Assembly (NCBI GenBank): GCA_028823445.1
Contig: JAPKBH010000005.1
Coordinates: forward strand, 32,636-96,635
Direction: 5' to 3'
From: Acidimicrobiales bacterium
Lineage (GTDB): Bacteria; Actinomycetota; Acidimicrobiia; Acidimicrobiales; MedAcidi-G1
DNA length: 64,000 bases
Shown here: piece after piece, positions 56,565 through 64,000 of the stretch
How positions within the stretch are numbered: position 1 is the stretch's first letter
How the letters are laid out: every line of letters begins with the position of its first letter
The notes under the pieces: model-generated
What the model was told of the DNA's origin: nothing
Seen by the model: the letters and a program-made list of their open reading frames with translations, nothing else
The model's database searches: none
Program-made: the position numbers and the translations under genes

Positions 56565-57752
56565 ATGCGGGCGGAGAACAGCAGCAGCGCTCCAGCCAAG
56601 AGGGCCGCGGAGGGCATGAACGTGGTGAGGGAAGAGGAAAGTATTAGTGAAGTGGTCACGGCACCTGAGATGCTAGTTGGCGATGAGCCTGCCCCGGTCG
56701 CAGGGGGATCAATGAGTTTGCGTCGCTTGTCTGGTCAGCGGCGTTGGCCGGCGGTTTTGTTTTTGCTGGGTGTTGTTTTGGTTTTGGTTATGACCTTCAT
56801 CCGGTTGCCTTATTATGCTTTTTCTCCGGGTTCGGTAAACCCGTTAGCGGATCGGATTGTTGTTACCGGGGTGGAGACTTTTGCCCCGGAAGGTGAGGTC
56901 ATGTTTACCACGGTGAGTCAGGATTCTTCGGTGAATGGTTGGGAGTATTTGTGGGCCCAGTTTGATGATTCGGTGTTGTTGTTGGATCAAGATTTAATTT
57001 TGGGTAACCGTGATCGTGGTGAGGTTCGGGCTTTTAATTTGGCTTTGATGAGGGTGTCGAAGTCCACGGCGGTGGCGGTGGCTTTGCAGCATTTGGGTTT
57101 TGAACCGTTTGTGGCTACGGGGGTGGGCATGGCTTCGGTGGAGGGCCCGGCGGAGGGGTTGTTGACTACTGATGATGTGATTCGGTCGATTAATGGGGTG
57201 AGGGTGGACACTACTGAAGAGTTGGTGGTGGAGATTCGAAGTTATGCGCCGGGCGAGACGCTGGTTTTTGCGGTGGAGGCGGTGGATGGTTCGTTTCCTC
57301 GGGAGGTTTCGGTGGTGATGGGGGCTCGGGAGGATGACCCGTCGGTGGCGTTTTTGGGTATCCAACCACAGACTCGCACGGAGGATGCTCCGGGTATGCC
57401 GTTTAACGCTCATGTGAACACTGGTGCGGTGGGAGGTAATTCGGCGGGGTTGGCCTTGACGTTGTCGGTGCTGGATTTAGTTACGCCGGGGGAGTTGACC
57501 GGTGGTTTTCAGGTGGCTACTACGGGCACTATTTCTTTGTCGGGTGCGGTGGGCCCTATTGGGGGTATCGAGCAAAAGACGGTGGCTGCTCGTAAAGCGG
57601 GGGTCGATTTGTTTTTGGTTCCGGTGGGCGAGTTGGATGCGGCGCTTAGCCGGGCTGGGGATTTAAACGTGGTGGGGGTGGCGACTTTGGACGAGGCGTT
57701 GGTTGCTTTGGCGGCTTTGGGCGGGAATGCTTTGGAGTTGTCGCTGCCTTAG
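56565..57752 (+). CDS. Lon-like secreted/membrane PDZ serine protease (YlbL family)
   Basis: TM, PDZ (GPAEGLLTTDDVIRSINGVRV), Lon-type catalytic GGNSAGLALTLSVLD and GPIGGIEQKTVAARKAG. Confidence 0.9.
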   Translation: MRAENSSSAPAKRAAEGMNVVREEESISEVVTAPEMLVGDEPAPVAGGSMSLRRLSGQRRWPAVLFLLGVVLVLVMTFIRLPYYAFSPGSVNPLADRIVVTGVETFAPEGEVMFTTVSQDSSVNGWEYLWAQFDDSVLLLDQDLILGNRDRGEVRAFNLALMRVSKSTAVAVALQHLGFEPFVATGVGMASVEGPAEGLLTTDDVIRSINGVRVDTTEELVVEIRSYAPGETLVFAVEAVDGSFPREVSVVMGAREDDPSVAFLGIQPQTRTEDAPGMPFNAHVNTGAVGGNSAGLALTLSVLDLVTPGELTGGFQVATTGTISLSGAVGPIGGIEQKTVAARKAGVDLFLVPVGELDAALSRAGDLNVVGVATLDEALVALAALGGNALELSLP

Positions 57753-57808
57753 TTTGCTTGTTTTTTCTTTGAGGGAGGGCTTGTGGGGGGCAGCGGTAGG
57801 CTTGGTTT

Positions 57809-60800
57809 ATGCGCCCTGAAGGTAGTCCTCGTCCTCAAGTTTCTGGTTCTTCGTCGGGTGGTATTCCGCCTCGAGGTCCGCGCCCGGTTCGGGGTCGTGG
57901 TGGCGGGTCGCCGCGCCGTTTTCGCACCGTTATGGCAGTGGTGTCGGTAGTCGGTATTTTTGGTTTGATGGCCTTGCGGGGGATCGCCGGTTTTTACACG
58001 GACTTCTTGTGGTTTGATCAGTTGGGTCACGACGATGTGTTTACGTCGGTTTTAGGTGCTCAAGTGGTGTTGGTTGTATTGTTTACAACACTGTTTTTTG
58101 TGTTGGTGTATGGCAACCTGACGGTCGCTGACCGTATGGCGCCGGCGGTGCGCCCTCCTGGGCCAGAAGAAGATTTGGTAAGCCAGTGGCATTTGATAGT
58201 TGGTTCGCGGGCCGGCAAGCTGCGTTTGGTGGCTTCGTTTGTGTTGGCTTTGATGGCCGGTGCGGGGGTTGGTAACCGGTGGCAAGAGTGGTTGTTGTTT
58301 ACTAATGGCGGCGATTTTGGTTCGGTAGATGCCCAGTTTGGTCGAGATCTTGGGTTCTTTATTTTCCAGTTGCCGTTTTTGAGTTTTGTGGTGGGTTGGC
58401 TGTTTTCTAGTTTGTTTGTGATTTTGTTGGTTGTTTCGGTGGCTCATTACCTCAATGGGGGTATTCGTTTTCAGGCCTTTGGCGAGCGGGTGCAGCCCAA
58501 GGTGAAGATGCATTTGTCGGCTTTGTTGGCTCTTTTGGCGTTGGTGAAGGCGGCCGGTTACTGGTTGGCTCGTTTTGAGTTGACGACTTCTACCCGGGGT
58601 GCGGTTGATGGGGCGAGCTACACCGATGTCAAGGCGCAGTTGCCGGCTATGAATTTGTTGATTCTGATTTCGTTGTTTGCCGTGGTGTTGTTGGCGGTTA
58701 ATGTGCGGCGCCGTGGCTGGGTGTTGCCTACTTTGGCGGTGGGTTTGTGGGCTTTGGTGGCTTTGGTGATGGGCAGCATTTACCCGGCGGTTATCCAGAA
58801 TTTGCGGGTGGAGCCCGCCGAGTCGGAGAAGGAAGCGGCTTATATTGCCCGCAATATTGCTGCTACCCGAACGGCTTTTGGTTTGGATGGTTTGGTGGAG
58901 TTGCAGATTGAGGATTTTGATAACGAGATCACGGCGGTGGATTTGTTGCAGAACCCGACCACGGTTCGCAATATTCGGGTGATGGATCCGGTGGTGGTGC
59001 AGGGCACGTTTGACCGGTTACAGGGTGAGCGTGAGTTTTATCGTTTTGCTGATGTTTTGGATACCGACCGGTATCTCATTGATGGTGAGATGACTCAAGT
59101 GTTGTTGGGTGCTCGTGAGTTGGATCTCAACGAGACGCGTTCGTGGGAAAGCCAGCATGTGGCGTTTACTCATGGTTACGGGGTGGCTATGGCACCGGTG
59201 AGCCGGGTGCGTGGTTCTGGTGACCCAGATTTTGTGATTGGCGATTTGCCGGTTTCTATTGATGAATCAATGGAGGTCACGTTGGATCGTCCGCAGATTT
59301 ATATTGGCGAGGGTTTGGGTGGTTATGCCGTGGTGGGGGCCAGCCGCGATGAGGTGGATTTCACCGATGAGAATCAAGAAACCCAGTCAGTGCGTTACGA
59401 CGATATAGGTGGCCAGGCTGGGGTTTCTATGGGGTCGTTGTTGCGTAAGGCAGCGTTTGCTTTGCGTTTCACGGAGTTGGAGCCGTTGATTTCTAACTTT
59501 GTTACTGATGAATCTCGGATTATTTATGTTCGTGATGTGCAGGAGCGGGTCAAGAAGTTGGCGCCGTTTTTGGCGTTTGATGCGGACCCTTACCCGGTGA
59601 TGATTGATGGGCGTTTGGTGTACGTGGTTGATGGTTATACCACGACGAATCGTTACCCGTATTCGCAGCGTGCGCCGGTGTTTGATTTGAGTTCTGAGAG
59701 TGGTTTGCGCAGCGATTTCAACTATGTGCGTAACTCGGTGCGTGCTGTGGTTGATGCTTTTGATGGCACGGTGACTTTTTATATTGTTGATGAGCAGGAC
59801 CCGATTATCGCTGCTTACCAGTCGGCGTTTAGTAACTTATTTACTCCAGTTTCGGAGATGCCTGAAGAGTTGGTGGCGCATACGCGTTATGCCGAGGATT
59901 TATTTCGAGTGCAGTCGGAGTTGTGGGGTTCGTATCACGTGGATAACACGGAGAACTTTTATCAGCGGGCTTCTGAGTGGGCGGTGTCGCAGGACCCTGG
60001 TCGCAGCGGTGAGGGTGCCGCGAATTTAGCGGTGGTTGATGCGCAGGGCGTGCGTGTGGGGACGCGTGATGTGCGTATGGCTCCGTACCGCACCATGGTG
60101 AAGTTGCCGGGCGCTGAGGAGGCGGAGTTTGTGATCTTGCGGGCTTATGTGCCGCTTGATGATGAGGATGCGCGTAAGGAGTTGGCGGCTTATGTGGTGG
60201 GTCGCAGCGATGGTGAGCATGCGGGCGAGTTGGTGGTTTATCGTCCGCCTACGTCGAACTTTGATGGCCCGGCTTTGGCTGAGGAACGTATTCGTAATGA
60301 TGAAGCGGTAGCTACTTTGCAGACGTTGTTGAGCCAGCGGGGTTCGGATGTTTTGTTTGGCGAGTTGTTGTTGGTGCCTATTGAGAATTCAATTTTGTAT
60401 GTGCGCCCGTTGTATGTGCAAGCTGATGGGGATTCCACGGTGCCAGAGTTGGAGCGGGTCATTGTGGTGGCTGGCGAGCGGGTGGTTATGGCCGACAGTC
60501 TCCAGGAGGCTTTGGAGGAGTTGACGGGCCATAGTTTGGCGGCGTTGTTCCCTGATGGCATTGTTTCTGGCGGGCCGACGGTTGATGAGCCGGATGAACC
60601 GGTTGATGAACCGGATGAACCGGATGAACCGGTTGAACCGGTTGACCCTATTGAGGGTATTCCTGAGGATGTGGTGATGCTGGTAGCCGAGATCGAGCAG
60701 TTACAACGTGAGTCTGCTGCGGCCTTGGCGCAGGATCCTGCGGATTGGTTGGAGTTTGGCCGTTTGCAGGACCGTATTCAGTCGCTGGTGGCGGCTTTGG

Positions 60801-60817
60801 CGGCGTCCGCTGGTTAG
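57809..60817 (+). CDS. UPF0182 family large membrane protein
   Basis: 1002 aa; N-terminal TM helices then ARNIAATRTAFGLDGL, RDVQERVKKLAPFLAFDADPYPVMIDGRLVYVVDGYTTTNRYPYSQ. Confidence 0.92.
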   Translation: MRPEGSPRPQVSGSSSGGIPPRGPRPVRGRGGGSPRRFRTVMAVVSVVGIFGLMALRGIAGFYTDFLWFDQLGHDDVFTSVLGAQVVLVVLFTTLFFVLVYGNLTVADRMAPAVRPPGPEEDLVSQWHLIVGSRAGKLRLVASFVLALMAGAGVGNRWQEWLLFTNGGDFGSVDAQFGRDLGFFIFQLPFLSFVVGWLFSSLFVILLVVSVAHYLNGGIRFQAFGERVQPKVKMHLSALLALLALVKAAGYWLARFELTTSTRGAVDGASYTDVKAQLPAMNLLILISLFAVVLLAVNVRRRGWVLPTLAVGLWALVALVMGSIYPAVIQNLRVEPAESEKEAAYIARNIAATRTAFGLDGLVELQIEDFDNEITAVDLLQNPTTVRNIRVMDPVVVQGTFDRLQGEREFYRFADVLDTDRYLIDGEMTQVLLGARELDLNETRSWESQHVAFTHGYGVAMAPVSRVRGSGDPDFVIGDLPVSIDESMEVTLDRPQIYIGEGLGGYAVVGASRDEVDFTDENQETQSVRYDDIGGQAGVSMGSLLRKAAFALRFTELEPLISNFVTDESRIIYVRDVQERVKKLAPFLAFDADPYPVMIDGRLVYVVDGYTTTNRYPYSQRAPVFDLSSESGLRSDFNYVRNSVRAVVDAFDGTVTFYIVDEQDPIIAAYQSAFSNLFTPVSEMPEELVAHTRYAEDLFRVQSELWGSYHVDNTENFYQRASEWAVSQDPGRSGEGAANLAVVDAQGVRVGTRDVRMAPYRTMVKLPGAEEAEFVILRAYVPLDDEDARKELAAYVVGRSDGEHAGELVVYRPPTSNFDGPALAEERIRNDEAVATLQTLLSQRGSDVLFGELLLVPIENSILYVRPLYVQADGDSTVPELERVIVVAGERVVMADSLQEALEELTGHSLAALFPDGIVSGGPTVDEPDEPVDEPDEPDEPVEPVDPIEGIPEDVVMLVAEIEQLQRESAAALAQDPADWLEFGRLQDRIQSLVAALAASAG
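60581..60645 (+). repeat. Low-complexity tandem 9-mer array (GATGAACCG-type) encoding DEP/VDEP repeats
   Basis: gttgatgagccggatgaaccggttgatgaaccggatgaaccggatgaaccggttgaaccggttgac. Confidence 0.85.
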
Positions 60818-61248
60818 TCGGCGGGTTGCCAGCCGCTGAGCTTTAGCCCGGTGGGTGAGGGTTCGTCGGCTCGTACTGGTGAGTCGGCGGTGAGGTCGGC
60901 GAAACTTTCGTCGTTTTCTAGTTGCGGCGTGGGTGGGGTGATGGGTTCGAATTGGTGGGCCAGTTCGGCGATTTGTCCGCGGAGTTCTACGGTGACGCGG
61001 GTGAGTTCGGCGGAGAGTCGGGCGCCTTGGAGGCGGAGGTCCATGAGGGTTTCTTCGTCGTTTTCGCCGGCTTCGGTGCCGAGGGCGTTGAATTTGTGTT
61101 CGAGGTTGCTGAGGCGTTCGTCAAGGTTGCGCAGCCCGTTGGCCAGGTCGAGCAGTATTTGGTCGGCGATGGGAGCGCTGTCGGTGGGTTGCACGGTGGA
61201 GGGTGCGGGTATTTTTTTGCGTTTGTTGCGCCGTGAGGTTTTGGCCAT
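60814..61248 (-). CDS. Coiled-coil hypothetical protein
   Basis: Heptad-like LANGLRNLDERLSNLEHKFNALG...LTRVTVELRGQIAELAHQF. Confidence 0.6.
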   Translation of the reverse strand: MAKTSRRNKRKKIPAPSTVQPTDSAPIADQILLDLANGLRNLDERLSNLEHKFNALGTEAGENDEETLMDLRLQGARLSAELTRVTVELRGQIAELAHQFEPITPPTPQLENDESFADLTADSPVRADEPSPTGLKLSGWQPAD

Positions 61249-61328
61249 GGGTTGATGGTAGTCCTTGTTTGACGCTGAGTTGGGGTGCCTGCGCTTTGTG
61301 GCGGGTGCTTGGTAGGTACGCTGGTGGC

Positions 61329-62246
61329 GTGGGATTATTCTTTTTTCGAGGTCGTGGCTGCTTGTTGGCTGGCTTGTTGGTGGTTTCGTCTTGCGCGGAT
61401 TATGACGGCCGGGGTTTAGAGGGGGGTGTCCCGTCGGACACGTTGGATATTTTGGTGGTTGATCAGGGAGGGGCGGCGGTGCAGGCTGGGGCGGCTGGTG
61501 TTGTTCCGGCGAGTACGAAACCGAATGTTCCGGAGGTCACTATTGAGGAGGATCTGAAACCGAAGGTGGATTGGTCGGTGGGGGTGGGGGGCTCTACCAA
61601 GGTTGAGGTTGGGGTGTTGTCTGGCGAGGTGGCGGCGGCGGGTTCTTATGAGTTGTCGTATCCGCAGGTGACAGAAACGGCGGCTGATTTTGCCATTAAT
61701 GGGGCGTTGCAGGCGGTGGCGGATCGGCTGTATTTGGGTTTTGCTTCGGAGTTGGCGGAGTTGATGGGTGGGGAGGATGCGTTGAGTGAGCCGAGCCGTT
61801 TGTTGGGTGATGGCGAGGTGGTGTTTGATAACGATTTTTTGTTGAGTGTGTTGTTTAAGGGAACGATTTCTTGGGGTGGGGCGGCCAGCCAGCAGGCGTG
61901 GGTGGAGTCGGTGATGGTTGATTTGTCGGATGGTCGAGTGTTGGCGCCGGTGGAGTTGTTTACCGGGGGCCCGGCGGACAACTGGTTAGAGGTGGTGGCG
62001 GAGCGTTCGCATGAGTTGTTGGTGGAGGATCTTGGCGTGGAGATGGTGTGGGATGAGGGTTTGATGCCGGTGGCGGAGAATTTCGCTAATTTGTTGGTGA
62101 CTCGTCCTGGATTGTTGGTTGTTTTTGATCAGTATCAGGTGGCGGCTGGCGTGGTGGGTACTCCTGCGGTGGTTGTTCCTTGGATCGATCTCGTCACGGT
62201 TATCAACCCACAAAGCTCTATCGGCCGCCTCGTAGTAGCCGGCTAA
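61329..62246 (+). CDS. Lipoprotein with DUF3298/RsiV-like C-terminal domain
   Basis: GTG 61329; lipobox LLVVSSCADYDG; ending LLVVFDQYQVAAGVVGTPAVVVPWIDLVTVINPQS. Confidence 0.75.
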   Translation: MGLFFFRGRGCLLAGLLVVSSCADYDGRGLEGGVPSDTLDILVVDQGGAAVQAGAAGVVPASTKPNVPEVTIEEDLKPKVDWSVGVGGSTKVEVGVLSGEVAAAGSYELSYPQVTETAADFAINGALQAVADRLYLGFASELAELMGGEDALSEPSRLLGDGEVVFDNDFLLSVLFKGTISWGGAASQQAWVESVMVDLSDGRVLAPVELFTGGPADNWLEVVAERSHELLVEDLGVEMVWDEGLMPVAENFANLLVTRPGLLVVFDQYQVAAGVVGTPAVVVPWIDLVTVINPQSSIGRLVVAG

Positions 62247-62267
62247 CCCCAGCTTTCCCCAAAAAGC

Positions 62268-62298
62268 CCGTTACTTGGGGATAGTCCCCATGTAACGG
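62268..62298. terminator. Terminator-like hairpin after the lipoprotein gene
   Basis: CCGTTACTTGGGGA-tag-TCCCCATGTAACGG, 14-bp arms with one mismatch. Confidence 0.75.
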
Positions 62299-62328
62299 AC
62301 TCTTGGTTTTTAGACACAGATACTTAGT

Positions 62329-62367
62329 AATCAAGACACGTGGGGTCAGACCCCACGTGCCTTGATT
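62329..62367. repeat. Palindrome with 19-bp arms (one mismatch) and 1-nt spacer
   Basis: AATCAAGACACGTGGGGTC-A-GACCCCACGTGCCTTGATT. Confidence 0.95.
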
Positions 62368-63954
62368 TTAGAGGCCGAGCCGGGCAAATTGTTCCGCTGG
62401 GGCTTCTACTTCGGTGAGGGCGTGGCGGAGGAGTTCTTGGTAATGGTCGGCCCGAGGGGTATCGATGAGGTTTTCAGTTTCGGCTTCGTCTTGGGTGTCG
62501 TAGAGCGCTGAGGTGGTGCCGGCGCCGCGCCCGGAGAGCAGTATGGCGCCGCCAGCTATTTCGGCTCCGGTGAGGGGTTGGCGTATTACCGGGATGTCGC
62601 TGCCGGGCATTTTGTCGAGCCAGGCTCGGTCGTCGGGTCGGGGCAGGCCGGCGTTGGGCAGGATGGCTACCGGCATGGTGGACCACCGGTTGGACCAGAT
62701 GCTGATGTCTCCGCTGTCGCCTTCGGCGCCGCGCAGGTATTTGCCTTGGTGGTCAATGACGTTGACTTCGAGGCCGAAATATCCTTGAAGCATCCAGTCG
62801 CGGGCTTGGCTTTGGGTGCCTTCGATAACTTGTTGTAGTGGGGCGCCGTGGGTGCGGTGCTCAATGTTGAGGTTGAACATTTCTGCCAGGGTGGCGTGAA
62901 TGTCGACGCTGGTGGTGAGGGCGGTGCGGTGGCCTGGTTCGACTCCGGGCCAGTGGATGAGTAGCGGGATGTGGCCCAGCAAGTTGTAGATGGGTGAGAG
63001 GGGTTTGCCGAAAGTCTCGTCGCGTTCGCCGAGGTAGTGGCCGTGGTCGGTGACCAGAAAGATGGCGGTGTCATCCCAGAGGTTGTTGCGGTCTATGGCG
63101 TCGAGGATTTTTCCGAACCAATGGTCGATCATGGAGAGTTTGGCCCCGTAGTTGGCGCGTAGTTGGGCGGCTTGTTTCTCGGTGAGGACCCCTTTTTGTA
63201 TGGCGTGTTTCATGTAGGGCGGCCAGATGAGGAGGTCTTCGTCTTTTTGATCGTGGTAGCGGTAGGCCCAGGGTTCGGGGGTGTCGAAGGGTTCGTGGGG
63301 GTCGAATTCGTCGACGAAGAGGAAGAATCTGTCGTGGTGTCCGGCGTTGCGGTCAAGCCAGTCGGCGGTGGCGGCCATGGTGCGGGGCCCGGGGTAGTCG
63401 GTTTCGTCGCGGAACCAGGTGCGACTGGTGTCGTAGGCGTGGCGGAACCATCCTTCGGCGGCGGGCAGGGCGGGGGTGCCGGCCCAACTGGGGTCGTCGC
63501 GGAGTCGCCAGGGATCGCCTTCGTGGCCGCGTACGTAGTCCCACATGCCGAAGTCGGTGTGGTAGTTCTCGCCGCCGGTTTCAAAGAGATGAGGGTGGTC
63601 GGAGATAATCCCGGTGGCGATGCCTTTCATTTTCATGGCGTGGGCGATGTTGGATTCCCAGAGTTCAATGGACCCCCAAGGTTTCCAGAGGAAGTCCCAG
63701 GCGCCGCAGAGTATGTCGTGGCGGGCGGGCATGCAGGGCAGTGAGGCGGAGTGGTGCTGGTCGAAGCGCAGGGATCGTGCGGCCAGTCGGTCAAGGTTGG
63801 GGGTGTCGAATTCATCGCCACCGTAGCAACCCAGCATGCGCCGGTTGAGACTGTCCAACAAGATGACGATGGCATTGCGGGGTCCGCTGTCGTCTTGGTA
63901 GGGCTCTGCTTTGGGTCGGGCCATGGGGTCAATCGTCATGCCCCATTCTTGCAC
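62368..63954 (-). CDS. Sulfatase (Cys-type)
   Basis: NAIVILLDSLNRRMLGCYGGDEFDTPNLDRLAARS, FGly motif SLPCMPARHDILCG, FLVTDHGHYLGERDETFGKP. Confidence 0.92.
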   Translation of the reverse strand: MQEWGMTIDPMARPKAEPYQDDSGPRNAIVILLDSLNRRMLGCYGGDEFDTPNLDRLAARSLRFDQHHSASLPCMPARHDILCGAWDFLWKPWGSIELWESNIAHAMKMKGIATGIISDHPHLFETGGENYHTDFGMWDYVRGHEGDPWRLRDDPSWAGTPALPAAEGWFRHAYDTSRTWFRDETDYPGPRTMAATADWLDRNAGHHDRFFLFVDEFDPHEPFDTPEPWAYRYHDQKDEDLLIWPPYMKHAIQKGVLTEKQAAQLRANYGAKLSMIDHWFGKILDAIDRNNLWDDTAIFLVTDHGHYLGERDETFGKPLSPIYNLLGHIPLLIHWPGVEPGHRTALTTSVDIHATLAEMFNLNIEHRTHGAPLQQVIEGTQSQARDWMLQGYFGLEVNVIDHQGKYLRGAEGDSGDISIWSNRWSTMPVAILPNAGLPRPDDRAWLDKMPGSDIPVIRQPLTGAEIAGGAILLSGRGAGTTSALYDTQDEAETENLIDTPRADHYQELLRHALTEVEAPAEQFARLGL

Positions 63955-64000
63955 GCCATCCGCTCTCGGGTCTTGTCCGCGACAAAACCAAAGTAAAAAC

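Noticed and set aside
1-64000. CRISPR arrays, prophage, toxin-antitoxin or defence islands
   Set aside because: No regularly spaced repeats, no cas, phage structural, integrase or transposase genes recognised in the translations.

Overview
The window is a chromosomal, mostly housekeeping segment of an actinobacterium. Acidimicrobiia-like is my inference, from WhiB proteins, a GlnR-type regulator, the tad/HAD/topA/tmk/holB gene order, a DUF4244-type pilin and DUF2342. Main content: a GlnR/glnA(GSI)/glnII(GSII) nitrogen cluster; nadE; a primary-type sigma factor; a selenocysteine tRNA; a compact tad pilus locus; topA-MFS-tmk-holB; sucCD-purN-purH-folD-icd-mdh; a heterodimeric ABC exporter pair; sdhCAB; a GH2-family protein; two WhiB genes; NptA/PhoU; surE; moaE; mreB; a Lon-like PDZ protease; a UPF0182 protein; and a sulfatase. 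I saw no CRISPR array, prophage or transposase gene. Most notable signals: (1) topoisomerase I with an in-frame insertion of about 155 aa resembling the UvrD/PcrA 2B subdomain, between its C-terminal repeats; (2) a GH2 beta-mannosidase-like protein in which both expected catalytic glutamates appear replaced; (3) a short fusion of a [2Fe-2S] subunit with a strongly shortened xanthine-dehydrogenase large subunit; (4) a near-perfect 318-bp-period tandem duplication in a secreted protein gene; (5) two related long palindromes with core GTC-A-GAC at gene 3' ends; (6) an orphan structured element of about 350 bp encoding a 16-aa leader-like peptide (MQSTHNRRRRRAPPGR) beside a truncated multicopper oxidase; (7) tRNA-Sec with no selenoprotein or sel gene visible here. 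All calls come from reading the sequence and translations; no database search was run.
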